Shown: positions 46,655-60,700 of the stretch, piece by piece | Position numbering within the stretch: the stretch's first letter is position 1 | Layout of the letters: each line of letters begins with the position of its first letter | Assembly: GCA_947179485.1 (NCBI GenBank) | Contig: OX359246.1 | Coordinates: forward strand, 22,010,001-22,074,000 | Reading direction: 5' to 3' | DNA from: Allacma fusca | Taxonomy: Eukaryota; Arthropoda; Collembola; Symphypleona; Sminthuridae | Length of the DNA: 64,000 nucleotides | Program-made: the position numbers and the translations under genes | Notes under the pieces: generated by a model | The model's database searches: none | The model's input: the letters and a program-made list of their open reading frames with translations, nothing else | Told to the model about the DNA's origin: nothing

Positions 46655-48837
46655 TGTCATACCCAACCAACCAACTCTCGTTATACCAATATACATTCCC
46701 TCGATTGTTATGAACTGGAAGGATGATGATGATGATGATCAAGTCAAAACAACAGGGAATGGCTCATCCATAATAACTGCCAAAGTCTAGATATCCCTAC
46801 CCATTGGAATACAAACTCCCAGCAGCACATACATATCTCCACAAACACACACATACACACACAAACGAGCTGGCAGTACTCCACTCCATAATATTTCTCT
46901 GGCGTAATTGTAATAGTAAAAGTAGCCAGACTCTCTGCAGGAGGACCATTACGGGAAACTTGAGCAATGTACAGTTACCAGTTGCGTACCAAGTGTCATG
47001 TATATATTTTGTGTAGATATAAAATCCCCTATGTATATATTACAATACAAGAACAGAGACACTGTACAAGACACGAGTGAGCAACCAACAGAGTCGAGTC
47101 TTGGACTGTCGATGGAAGTAATAGTGAAAAGTCTTTGTCGTGTTTGTGTTGTTGCTGGAGAAAAGAAGTTTGTCAAAGTCAGAGTCACATCTAGTATGTC
47201 ACCCCGTTGGCTCTACCACCAAAACTCACTTGATAAATGACATCACATTACGCCTGGTAATAACCGTAATGTGTCACGAGGGAGTCCAGTCCTTCCCGCA
47301 TCCTATTACAATGTGAGCACAAGCACCTTTGCCTAATTGTCAAGACACACCCAGTGGGCACATAAGGTTTAGAACGTATGTATGCGAGTCCTCCCGACCA
47401 ATACCCTATCTTTAAGGCTTGTAGTAAATACACGCCAAGATTCTCAAACCAAAAGCAAGGGCTATGGACTGTGTCATGATGCTTTCTCACTCTGGTATTA
47501 AATGCATAGCTTACCACACTGCTTCCTGGCAGTTCCAATCTATTACACAATTCTTACGATAAAAAGCTATATCTGTAGAGTAGATATATATACTCAACAG
47601 ATATAGATTTCTTTCCTATATAGGATCCAGTGTAAGAATATAATCCTCATTGAGTTTCAAGTTACATTCATGTATCTATACTTTCGTATACGGGGGATAA
47701 ATCCAAGGAGTTTCAAAACTCCTCGCCAGAAGTATTTACAAGGAGTTACTGAAAAGAAACACGTTCTCTCTCCCAGCCAAGTATGATCCTCATCATTAAA
47801 TGATTATGACAATTCAGACTGACTGCATAACAAAAGCTCATGTATTGAATTATTGTGAGAGCCTATAATGATATTGCAAAAGGTGAGAGAATCCAAAGGG
47901 GTATGGACTCTCAGACAGAGCGTTCTTAACCCTGAGGAATGCCCAAGTATTCCCACAACCAGAATAACACATCGGTGGGGAGGACTGTATGTGAGGGACA
48001 AAAAGTTGAGTTCGGAGACCTCATTCTCTCACGTGTACATATGTAGTTGAATACTTACACATGTATGACTGGTGCTTGCTCTAACACTACTAAAAACATG
48101 ACAAAGTGCACCAAAAAGCGAAGAACATGTAATCATTTGTAGCTCCGTATAAAAAAATACATGGAATAATAAACAACAGAGAGGAAAACTCCCTAGCTTG
48201 AGCGTAAGTGCATGCTAGCATAGTATATAAATACATATCTTACCATAAACTCCAAGGCTGTGAGTTTGTAATTCTTGTAGATGTACATGCACAAGCGTGG
48301 ACGTATGTATGTAATTATATGTACGTCTGAGTATATGCGTACAGTGTATGGGATAACCAGATAAATTACTATTTGGACTACTACTCCGTACCTGCCCAAA
48401 ATCCTATGTACTTATAGCCGAGGAAGAGCCATAATGCTCAGACATAAATTCCCTGGAGAAGCCCTGCATCCATAAACATATCAGATGGGCATTGGAGTCG
48501 TATCAAAAGCACGAGAGAGACCGGCCATAATCATAATCATTAGATGTCACTATTCCCATGACCGTTGACCACCCGCCATGGCCATTCCTCTCATTAGCAG
48601 GAGAAACCATGCCGAAAAACCAGGCATAATCATAAAATAGCGCATACATCAATTCCATATCTCCCCCTCGTCCACGTCCTCATCCGAGCAAGCCACTCCA
48701 TACAATGGCACGGAACATGCACAAATATCATCATCAGACAGAGCACTCAAAGCATTCCTAGTCCCAGCTTGGGTCTGACCACAATCTCAGCCCAAAGTCA
48801 ACATTAGTCTGTAGTGTGCCATCTTATTCCCTTCCAA

Positions 48838-49073
48838 ACAGAAGATTCACCCCAGAAGATTTATCCCAGAAGATTCACCCCAGAAGATTCAGCCCAGAAG
48901 ATTCAGCCCAGAAGATTCAGCCCAGAAGATTACCCCCAGAAGATTCACCCCAGAAGATTCCCCCCAGAAGATTCAGCCCAGAAGATTCAGCCCAGAAGAT
49001 TCACCCCCAGAAGATTCCCTCCAGAAGATTACCCCCAGAAGACTCACCCCAGAAGACTCACCCCAGAAGATAT
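48838..49073. repeat. 15-bp minisatellite (CCAGAAGATTCAGCC type), about 17 units
   Basis: Units CCAGAAGATTCACC, CCAGAAGATTCAGC, CCAGAAGATTACCC and similar follow one another without spacers. The period is mostly 15 bp, five codons, so several frames stay open (translations such as RRFTPEDSAQK) for almost 100 codons. Presumably intronic. Confidence 0.95.
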
Positions 49074-49850
49074 AAACTGTAAACAACCCAGCTCACCTCA
49101 ACATTAATTTTTGTCAAAATTGACTCCAAATCCTGTCGCATTCTACTTTAATTATTACGGATTAGTCCTGACAGCCCTCAAGTTCATCTCCACAAAAGTC
49201 CGTCAAAATGTGACAATCAGCAAAATAGTTCAAAAGAAATTTGTCAAACATAAAAAGCCTTGGGATTAAAATAGGAAGTTCATCTCTATCCCATCTCATC
49301 CTCAAATACAAAGTCTCTTACACTACTACATCTTCTCCTGAACATTATCTGCCTCGCTGGTTCCTGGGAATTCATCAAAAATTTTGCTAGGAGTAAGTAG
49401 CCTCGTGGGATATTTTTTTTACAAGCGTTGAAAAAGTTACCATCTCCCAATTACTAAATGATACCTATACGTAATGTAGTACGAGCCGGACTATATATCT
49501 ATATACAAAGACCCAGGGTGTGGGTAAAACTTGAAGGGGAGCATATCGCGAATGTCATCAGTGGTGACTCTGACTACGATGATGAGGAGACAGTAAAACC
49601 ACGGAAGTTCAGACGGAGGGAAGTTATCTCCTCTAATGTCATCATGGAAATGACGGAGGGAATAGGGAAGAGTTGGGGTTCAGCTTCCTATTCCCTAGCC
49701 TTTAATTAAACTCAAGTGCAGTCCCATCCACCTGAAGCGCCGGGGAAGGGAACCTGACTGACGGAATTACCAGAAATACTCTTTGGGGTCTATGGACAGT
49801 TAATTTGTTAAATAAGTAATTGCAGCCTGTGAAACTTGTTAGAACCTTCC

Positions 49851-49892
49851 ACTCTCTCTCTCTCTCTTTCTCTCTCTCCCTCTCTCTCTCTC
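49851..49892. repeat. (CT)n microsatellite
   Basis: CT run with two short interruptions. Confidence 0.9.
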
Positions 49893-52859
49893 CCAGATAT
49901 ACAAACTACATGTCCTCCCTAATCTCCAACACATTAGTCTATCTTGGGAAATAATTCACGAAAGGACAGACCAGGACAGGACAAGTTTTCAACTCAACGA
50001 TGATCCCACAGTGCCCAAGCTCCAGCTGTATAATTCCCTCCTTGTACAACAATCCTCTCCTGTACAAACTTATGAACTCTTACTATCCCATACTTTGCAC
50101 CATGTTCACATGGATTTTTCTACTCTGTCCCTATAACTGTAGTCCTTGTATCCCTCGTTATTCTCCCCTACATACATATGTATAACAACCATAATTAATT
50201 ATTTGCCTTCTCTCTCTCTCTCACTCCTATCTCCCTGACAGCTAGCACTACTGCCATTCTTCTCAGATCTCAAGTTAAACATAGAATAAAAGTGCCAAAG
50301 ACTTGACTCTGCCCAGAGTGTTAAAGGCCAAAGGAGGGAATTTAAGGAGGTAGTTAAATGATAGCAAATACTAGTTTTACATCCAATGTACAAAACTCCT
50401 TTGAAAAGGGGACTCCAAAGGAAACCAGTCCCGTCGAGCAATTTGTTGATTGTGTCAATATCATCAATAGTTTAGGAAAACAGGTAAAATACAATAGGCC
50501 CTGTACACACACACACATTAGCTACATATGTATAATTATATATATATACATTCCTCTACTCCTATATATTACATGGACATCTCATATGCAGGAAATAATA
50601 CAGTGTCAATAAACAATGTCGCAATTAAATTCCAATCCTATTATTCCCTCACACTACATTAATTCTCCGGAGAGCAGGGAACGTGAGGTAGAACAGGAAT
50701 TCAAGGCAATTTAATTAGCGTGTCTACACATACTTCTCCCTTGTGAGACTAATCACTGATTGTGAGCGCTAGATATAGTTGACGTATCTATACTGTATAT
50801 GTATACATAGATATGTACGTATGCTAACTATATGTACAAAAGGTACAGTGCCCAGGCTTTATTTTGTAATAGGGCTCTCCATAAAGGCAGAGAAATTATT
50901 ACTCACAATGCTGTAAGGCTCTTCCCAGGGCTTAAATTCTAATACTGGGGCAAGGTGAGAATTTTATTAAGAAATAGTAATTTTTGGGGAACTCTTTGAA
51001 AAATACAGGGGTTTCTTTTGAGGGAGTGTAGACTGTATAAAATACTGCCTGTGGATAGGGTCTGGTAGTTGAGAACAGTTACAAGTGTGGAGCTTGGAGT
51101 ATGCCAGTATTCTGGGCTTTTGTGTAGACAAATGAGGAGAAGAGAGTCAAGTGAAATGCAAACCTTTTAAGGTGTTTCGAAATCCTCTGCTAATTCCATT
51201 ATCCTCCCAATACAATTCCTTCCAATCCGTTAGGCAGAGCTAAATCTAATTGAATTGATTGAGTCTTACTCAACACAATGGAATAAATTACTACTCCTTC
51301 CTCCTCATTTTACTCATTGGGAGGAGTTAGAGAGAGAGAGAGGAGCAAAAAGAGCAGGGCTTAGCTCATTGGAAATGCCCTCAAGTTAAAATCAGCAACT
51401 ACTGTTGTTACTCAGGATTAAAAACCGAGGATTCCTGAAATGTCTTTAGAAGATACTAGTCCCAGGTCAATGAGAGGAGGTCCAAGTTCAGGGGGGTGAG
51501 AGAGACCTCTGTAACATTTATTATTGATCCTAATGCCTTTTGCCTTTCGAAGGATAAGTAAGCCACGGAGAATGCTCCACTTGATTAACCCCTTCATTAT
51601 TCACTGCAAATTGGTCCGTAATGAGAGATGCATGCTGACATCTGAGCATTCCTTCTCTCTCTCTCTCTCTCTTTCTCGTTGGTATTTTAATGGGAGGGAT
51701 TCTTCTCTCTTCAGCTCTAATTCCTCCACGGGCAGTTATCCCCACGCCAGTTATGCACACACAGACAAGTCTCACATTTGTAACATTCCGACGATCGTCT
51801 CTGATAATTTAGGACTTTTGCAGAAAGAGACGCTCCCACTCACAGGTAAAGTCACTGAGAGTCCCTCTGTCATTCAAAGATATCTCTACAGACTCAGAAG
51901 GGCAAAACTTCATATGTCTCAGCTATTACCATGCTGTAAAAATGTTAAAACATTTTTAACCCATGTTTTACAAGAGAGGATTTTTCTATGGGAAGGATCC
52001 TCACAAGGAAAGGTTTTCACGTGTAAGTGATCCTGCCCACTGACAAGGGAAGGATTTCAAGTGTTCCTAAAAATTGTGCTTGGAAAAGTGCTGTTGTTTT
52101 GAATACGTTCAGAAATAAAATAGGGGAAGTTAGAATTTTACTAAAATGCAGAATTTTTTAAAGGGAATTTCGGAGGACGAGTTTTTGAAATAAGTAGGAA
52201 GCGAAGAAATTGCCGGAGAGTATTGACAATTTAACGCTATTGAACATCCAGAAGATCCCTCTGAGTCTCTCATTGACACTTCCTCACTAAAAGATCATTT
52301 GAATTCAGATGCTAACTCCTGGGACTATGGAAGCGTTATTTAAATTTTCTGCACTCAGAAAAAATTGTTTTGAATATCTACACAGATACATTGCTCCCAG
52401 CTAAATTACCATCTCATGCCACAACTCTAGTCTTGAGACTCATTCTTTCTTTATAGCATGGACACTAGTACTTCAGTGTATATATGCACCTTCATCAAAC
52501 AAAAATCCTATGGTCTGGCTAAACAATTACATATATACAGGGGGACGCTTTATGATAGTAAATATTCCTCTCATTTAGAGAGAGAGAGAGAGAGAAAAAA
52601 AGCTCCTCGTGTTTTTAAAGGAGGTAGGGGCAAATAAGACAGGGATGAGGAGCAAGAGAGACAGAGAGGAAAAAGATCTGGGAATTTTTAGAGAGCCTCT
52701 TTAACTATTCTCATTGAGAGAGACTCGATCCAAGAAGAGAAGAAGGACTCGAGGGCCATTAATTTTTGGGGAAGGTAAAAAAAATTACTTGGAATTCTAC
52801 ACTTCTCTTAGGATTTTCGCCCGGAAAAAATCCCGCGTTTTTCATATTCTGAAACAGTC

Positions 52860-52860
<1 letters not shown>

Positions 52861-52896
<36 letters not shown>
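52861..52896. repeat. (TC)n microsatellite
   Basis: 18 pure TC units. Confidence 0.95.
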
Positions 52897-52898
<2 letters not shown>

Positions 52899-53450
52899 AG
52901 AGTCGGAGGAGTGAGTCCTCGTGTCAGGCATAAAAGTCAAAGGGATAATTTCCTGGAAATATCGCTTCGTTCTTTAACAATGAGCTTAAGTGGCCATTTT
53001 GAGCTTCTCCGACTCCATTCACAGAATATTTGATGGACTTAATGAACACAATGGTTTCTTTATGTCTCTGTCCTTGCCTCCTTGCTCTCTCTCTCTCTAG
53101 AAGCAAACCTCGGCTGTCCCTGGGTTACAGACATTTTTTTAGAAAACATAAGGTAACCGCTATTCCCCACGTGTGAAATACCTCATATTATTACAGTATA
53201 CTTGAGCCATAACAGTTGGCAGTCATAGTTTCTTTTGGAAGGAACTCAAAGAAAGAGAGTGGATTTTGAATAAAATAATACCCCTCATGTGAAATCATCC
53301 CTTGCATGTAATCATACCTCAGGTATATTTAGATCTGAGAGAAATAGTACTGCACTGATGCATCACCATTATTTTATCTTATCTAACCATATATGCAAGG
53401 GCCTATTCATATTTCATTTTATAGCTCCCGCTCCGCCTTTTCCAACTCCG

Positions 53451-53509
53451 ACACAAATACACACTCACACACACAAACACACACGCACTTAACACACACA
53501 CACACACAT
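53451..53509. repeat. (CA)n-rich microsatellite
   Basis: Interrupted ACACAC run of about 60 bp. Confidence 0.85.
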
Positions 53510-54513
53510 AAACATCCACCTATCATATTACATTACACTTCTGCCCTCACCTACTAAATACTGCATACATTAGAAAAGTCCTGTGAATGAAACTCTTTTG
53601 CTATATGTCACAAGCGTGTGAGCATCATTTCTTTTATTACAATTTTTTTATATCCCTCTGGAAGAGCTAATGTATTCCAAGAGTGTGCATTCTAATCAGG
53701 GCTGTTCATCAGAGATGGAGGAGATGAGCCTTCGGAAGAGCTTGTTAAAAGAGGTATTTAAGGACTTGTTCCAAGATAAGGACAAATCCACCCACAATCA
53801 TCCATCCGGCTCGAAGGACCAGAATACTGACAGAAGAATTTCCAAGGATATCTTCCTCGCTCCATGACCAGGCCCTTTTATTTATTTACAGTGACGATCA
53901 TACATAATCTAAGGAGGCGCTTTTTCCTGGAGGGATATACATACGTATGCAAACAGTGCTTGTTACCTTAGAGGGACTCTAAGTATAGAGGGCGCTGTAG
54001 TTGAGAATTCATGTTTTTTTTAAATTTTTGTTTTAAATTCCGTCCTTTAATCTTATGCTATTGAGGGACGTGTGCATGTTGGAAAATGCAGTCGGAGGGC
54101 TGTCTTTATTTTATTAGTAAATTGTCCGTGCATTCACAAATCCTATTTCTAAGGAATGAAAGGATGCGGGATGGAAGGAAAAGAAGAAGAAGGAGGCGGA
54201 GGACAAGAAGATGCAGTTGGAAATAAAGAACGGGCAAAAAGGATGAAGTAGCAAAACAGAAGGAGAATATCCCTGAATTTTCCCTCTGCATTGAATCCCT
54301 ATCTCACCATACAGAGTTACTAATATCACATAAAGGCCTCATAAATTTCACACCTCAAGAGAGCCACTTCCCTTACGTTTCATTACCAGTGAATATATTG
54401 GACCTGCAATGGTCTCAGCAGTTTATATTCTCCCGAAGTCTATAACCACCTTTGCGTAGATATGGAAGTTCCTGAAAATTTTGCTGACCAGGGAAAAATT
54501 CTATATTCCATCC

Positions 54514-54515
54514 CC

Positions 54516-54546
<31 letters not shown>

Positions 54547-54566
54547 TAGACACACACACTCACACA
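54514..54566. repeat. (CA)n microsatellite
   Basis: CA run of about 50 bp with two interruptions. Confidence 0.9.
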
Positions 54567-55494
54567 AGCCCATAGAAGGCGAACCAACAAGCCGCCGCGA
54601 AGACCATCAAAGCATTTACTCAGGCCTAATATCTCCGGGTGTGGGATAGGAGAAAGCCCAAGACTCAGAGAATACACTCCCAGCAAAAGTTTTAATATGA
54701 GAGCATAAAACTATATACTAGGACCCCAGCGTACAGGGAACTATGGAATAGATAAAGTAACTTTGGGTGTAATACTAAAAAGCCGTTAACATTCTAAATT
54801 CGCACAATTCCAACTCCGGTCAATTTATGACTCGGCCCATAAAACCCAACCATTTCTATGAGTCTTCATTAGTTCCTTCACACTCTCTTCCCGACCTCGA
54901 CTTTCTCCCCCCCCCCCTCACACCCGTCCCCTGAATATTACTCTTATGAGCCTGGATGTTGTTCCAATTTTTTTTTCCTTTTAATAGGACTTTTCTCAAT
55001 TTTTTTCTGAACTTTCTATAAGTACATATCCAGAATGCATACACATTGCTTGTAAATATTTGAGAGCCTGAAATTTTTTTGATACTAACACCAGGTATTG
55101 TAAAGGAATGTGTACGATATGAGGTTCAAATTTGTTCATCCAAGAATCTCACCCAAATAATTATTGCCTTGCGGATGCTTTCACTTTTTTTTCGAAACTA
55201 TCTATAGATACAATTTTTTCCTGTAAGGCTTCCAATTTGAATGAGATTTTTTTTTTCAATTTGCTCCAACTGTGAGGAAGGAAAATTGTCTGTGAATAAG
55301 GGGTTTGGAGGAAATGAATCACAAACGTTCGGGTTATTGTTTCATTCCAAGGGGATAAACACATTTTTACATTTGGACGTACACATGTACATATGTACGC
55401 CCATGTGAATTATAGGGATTATTTTGTACCTTCACATTTGGACCTGAGTCAAAATGCTATGTAGTGAATTGTGCATGTAGGAGCTATTAGCTTG

Positions 55495-55499
<5 letters not shown>

Positions 55500-55545
<46 letters not shown>
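55500..55545. repeat. (TG)n microsatellite
   Basis: About 23 pure TG units. Confidence 0.95.
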
Positions 55546-55548
<3 letters not shown>

Positions 55549-56370
55549 CAGTATGGAGTCAAAATTGAGAAAGTTCTACGCTTGCCATGGGTTCGGCATA
55601 TAAAGTACTAGTTGGGAATTTTATTCTCACTTGGATTTACCTTAACGTTTGGGGGCCATAAGGAAAAATGGCAATTTTCGAGGAAATAAAAGATCAAGTC
55701 AACTGACCAAAAAAGAGAGAAAACATGCGGGGGGAGAAAAAGGGAAGAGGAGCCATTTCAGAGGAGAAAGTGAGGAGGTCGTGGAGAGGCCAAGAGAAAT
55801 CCATTCCTTAGTCGGACACACACATATGGCTATGCTATCAGCCCCTCTCCATAATGTGGGTCCAAGGTTCTCAGCCAGGAATTGTCCGCTTCAATAAAAT
55901 ATCGAACCCGTACACGAGACGAGGGGGAAATGTCCCTACGACTCGAATTCCTTCCGACCTATTTCCTCCCCACTGAGAAAATATTTTTTTATTTACCCAA
56001 AAATAAAACATTCCTCAATCAATTCCCTCAAACTTTCCAGGAAAAAAAAAGGTCAGTTTTTTTTACTCTATATTTATTCCCATCAGAGAAAGTTGGGAGA
56101 CTCTCCTGTGGAAATTTTTCCAAGGGAAATAAACTCTCTTGTAGAACACTCCTAGAAAAAGTGGGAAAATCAAAAATGGACCAGGCTTTTAGAAAAAATC
56201 GAAAAAATTCAACAGACTTCCGACAGAACCTGGAAATATCTAAGTGTAGGAAGAGAAATGTGTGAAATAACTTATAGCTTTTATAAACCCTTCATAAATT
56301 CCAGCCGTCAAAGTTCCGCATACATTTACTCTCATTGGCTTTTACATATTAATTTTTTCCCACCCAGAAC

Positions 56371-56399
56371 GAGAGAGAGAGAGAGAGAGAAAAAAAAAA
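56371..56399. repeat. (GA)n plus poly-A
   Basis: Ten GA units followed by an A run. Confidence 0.9.
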
Positions 56400-57724
56400 G
56401 TCCCTTAAATTATACACACACACTTTTTTCCAAGGGAAAAGGGAATACTTAAAATTGCCCCAGAAAATTTTTAGTGTGGAAGTATAAATTTCTCATGTAT
56501 GGAAAACAACATGGACTTTTTTTTTTGCAGGAGGGAAAAAGTTTTCCTGGGAAAAAAAAATCCCTAACCTCACACATGCTGTTCCTTTCGGTTCCGACTT
56601 TCCCAGAGTTTTCCACAGAGCAGGGATGAATTATGAGGGGGAAAATCCAACGTCCCACTATTTCCAGCAAGTGTCTCATCTTTTTCCCTTTCTCTTATGC
56701 AAATCTATAGGTTGATCAGAATCTAATGGATTTCCTTGTGGGACAATTTCCTCCAAAGATTTATTCCAAGGAGTTGTACATGAATATATTTATTTCCTGT
56801 CTATCCCCTCTCATACGCCTTGGCTCCTCCAACATACAGTGATCTCTTCCTGGAGGAGATCTCTTTTTTTTAAAAAAAAAACGTTTTTTTTCTGGTAGGA
56901 AAATACTCCCACACAATTTCCCATTTAACACAATAATTTTCTCTCGTTACATCAAATCTGGGGATTGTAGGAGTCAAATTTAGGCTCTGCTTTTGGGGAC
57001 GGGTATACTTCCCTCTATCTTTTATATGAACTACACCCAAGCCTTTTTACTCTACTAAAATCTACTCTAGGTTCTCTCTCTCTCTCTCTAGAGCCTTAAT
57101 AGAGTCTACAGTCCCAGACTCTGAAACTGGAGAGAAAGAGGAAAGAGAGAAAAAGGAACCCAAGAGAAATGCCTTCCTCCAAAGCATTAGCAATTCTTCA
57201 GTTGATATACTCAGCTTGGCAGACATTATTTGGTTTTTGAGAGCTCCAACTTCTCCGAACGTATTAATCAAAATCACACACTTCCTATACCTATATGTAT
57301 AGATATGTATGGTTACACTACATACAGGAATAGTTCCTCCTGGGTAGTGCACAAATCCTAGGAAATGCATTATACTTGACGGAACATAATATACAGCGGA
57401 GGTAGTAAAAAGTCCTAGGGAGAATTCCCTCTATATACTCAATTTCTAGCACTGTGGCAGGCTGAGCATATACTTTCTATTTCCACAAGACATGTATATA
57501 CTCATATGGGCCTTGTGTAGCTATGTACATATATAAGGACGAGACTCAAAATAGATAAAGTTTTGATAGCTCTTTCACTCCCAACACTATGATTAGTTCC
57601 GTTTATAACCCACTAAAAACTTGGAGGTACTAGGAGTTGGGAACCAGACCATCAGAGAACACTGAGAGACTCCAATGCTTTTGCTTCAGAGGGAGAGAGA
57701 AATAGAGAGAAAGTGTATGTGTGC

Positions 57725-57727
<3 letters not shown>

Positions 57728-57763
<36 letters not shown>

Positions 57764-57770
57764 AGAGAAG
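57728..57770. repeat. (GA)n microsatellite
   Basis: GA run followed by GAAA variants; it produces spurious Arg/Glu-repeat frames. Confidence 0.9.
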
Positions 57771-60700
57771 GAAATGGAAAATTACACTCAGATTTTCAAT
57801 TCTCAAAAGACGAAAACAATCTACTTAGGCGGGTTTCCGGAATCCCACCATCAGTTACAACGTGGTTTTGTCTTATGCATGTCCCACACCGAGATATCAG
57901 GTTTATCTACACAAAACTCCCCTACAGTGTACTCTGGCTTTAAGGACCCTCCTACTTTCTCCTGGAGGAAAGTCGGGTTCGCACCAGTAAAAAATTATTT
58001 TCTTTTCCCCGTCTCGTGTACACTTGGGATTAGCTCTTGTTGTAGTCAAACCTGTCGGAGTGAAAGTTGTACTTTCAGGGGAGGCTCCTATAAAGGGACT
58101 GGATTGTAGGAGGAAATTTCTATTAGTATCTATCTCTTATAGCTAGATATGTATATCTATCTATATAGGGATATAGCACTGGAATATGAACCTTGGATTT
58201 TGTATATGTGTAGCAATTGATTTGCCATTCGGAGAAAATAGAACAAAAGGGCTGCTTGGGGCTGGTGCATAGGAGTATAAGAGAATTGCAAGCTTACTGT
58301 AGATCCTTCACTGTAGAAATACAGTGAAAGTATAGATTCTATGTATACATATGAGGACGTGTGTGCATGTCCCATGTACTAGGACCATGCACCCAGGAAT
58401 TGCACCATTTACAATGATTAGAAAACTGAGAGGAGAGACTTGTTCGGAGGAAAATAATGGACGGAGATAGAATAATAGAGCTGATGATTTTCACACAATC
58501 GTTCCATTCTCCAGCAATTATTTCTTGTAAATCCTTCCTCCCATTAAAGGCTCCTTCGTGGGACGTGCATACGGCTCATCTTTACATACCCAATTATTTA
58601 ATATGAGGTAGTAAATTATAAGCTACAAGGTATCCTCCTGTATATCCTATCCACGAGAGTCTATAAGTATAGAGATGTAGATACATATGTATATATGTAC
58701 ATGAGGATCAAAAGCATTAACCTAAGTCCTAGCCTGATTGCCTCCACTATATACAGGAACAAGCCCAATGAAGGAAAGAGATACATCCAGGGTTTAGGTA
58801 GAACCAGAGTCCCAGCTAGATCCTAAACCACTGATTAAATCCGGTTTCTAATTAATTGACGGCTCCGATTCCATCTCTGAATTTACTATCGGTGGGGGCT
58901 TCGGCTAGTTTATAATTTCCGGGGGATAATTTCTATGAAGACTGTCCTACTTCTCCAAAATTTCAGGTAGATACATTAAGGTTTTTGGGCTGTGGATATT
59001 TTTTTGTATTAAACAAATTTTTTTAGGAGCTTTTTCTAAAGAGAGAAATTTATTTTTTTTTGTTGAAATTGTATGGAGAAAATTAATTTTTTTTACTTCG
59101 GGAGGACTTCAAAGGTAATTAGGATTTTGTGATTTTTTTCGGAGAAAGTGTACATTGAGTGAAGAAGTGTAGAGACACAGTCCAGGACGTACAGAAGAGT
59201 GTGTGTGTGTATGTATGTATGTGTGTGCTGGGGATAAAAAAGTAAATTAGGAGATTTGAAAGGGAATTTGGAATGTGAAGGATCGGTAAGTAATGTAGGG
59301 TATGAGTGAGAGGAAGACTTTAACCCAAGCCCCCCTCCCAGAGACGGGCAGATTTTTTGAGGAGGGCGAATTAAGGAGAGAGGAGCGAGAGCTCTGGCTC
59401 AGGACAAGGAGAAAGGAAGGGAAACCCCATGGTCTGATAGAATCGATCCGGATGGATTAGACTGTAGAATAATGAAGACGGGTAATTCATCATGAAATGA
59501 GAGTGTTAAAAAGGTGGAAAGAAAGAGAGAGAGTTTCGTCGGGCAATGTTCGCATACACAAAAGATTTTCACTTTGACACACACACACACACATCCACAC
59601 ACTACCAATGCATAGCCTTTTACAGAAATTCCCCTCACTAAAAATCCTCAATGATTCCTTCCTACAAGCTCTCCATTTATACACAGAATATCCCTAGGAA
59701 TTTTCTAGGAAAAGCCTTGGCCACAAGAAGTGAAAGCATTAAACTTTTCCCCAATACATTGAGGTTTCTCTCGGACAAATTCCACTTTCCCCTCCTTTAA
59801 CACACTCTCACTCCTTGCCCTTATGAGGATAGTAACCCTACCCTATGTTTATATTCCTAAAAGCCTAATCTCCAGTAGTATTTTACAAGTGACGCAGAGG
59901 AAACTCAACCTTTTGGCCAGATTCACAAATCCTCAGGTTCAACTGAGCATCTACAGTCCATGCTTTCTCCAGAAGTGTGTTTTCCTTTTCTTTAAGAAAG
60001 TCTCACCCTGCCCCAGATTTGACTCTCACACATGTTTCCATATAAAATTATACGAAACGATGCAGGATAGGAATCAATATTTTTAAAAAACTTGGGGCAC
60101 TATGAGACCCTATCCTTTTCCTTACATAAGACTTTCTTTTTCTGAGAGTGGCCTCCATAGTTGGAGGAGACTGTAGTAGAAATTGAGGTGGGAAATTCTC
60201 TATAGACACTTGTTCAGGTCGCTGGTGTAACTACGGAGTCACATTATCATAATGTTATGTTACGTAAAGTAGTAGTGGTAGAGAAAAGTGCTCCCAGCAA
60301 CTTTCTCTCCCTTCAATGTATGTATGTACATACGTAAAACCTTCATACCTTCAAGTACATACAGTCCCCATACAAACCGTTCTTTCTCCAAGTTTTCTCC
60401 CGGTATAAAATCCCCCCGAACATACACCAACTCCGGAGAAAGCTCTATAAAGACAGCTACGCATATTGTACAAGATACATATAAAGAATAGGAAATTGCA
60501 TGCAAAGGAAGCAAATCGATCCGAATTCTCACATCCTCCCAAAGAAACGTACACAGTCCCTATAATTATATATTCCGAAAGGCTCTGTATCCCTAGATAT
60601 ACATGTAGATATACCAAAAGCTCCAGAGCGGACCCAGAGTGTTCCTGAAACTCCTGACAGGATTTTCCTACAGTCCAATCTCACTGTACGGAACATTATT

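Noticed and set aside
48838-49073. Possible CRISPR-like array
   Set aside because: Units are directly adjacent without unique spacers and vary internally; it is a minisatellite in animal DNA.
49458-49709. 83-codon frame with an acidic stretch (SGDSDYDDEE)
   Set aside because: No homology recognised, no splice context matching Eph, and no repeat elsewhere; too weak to call.
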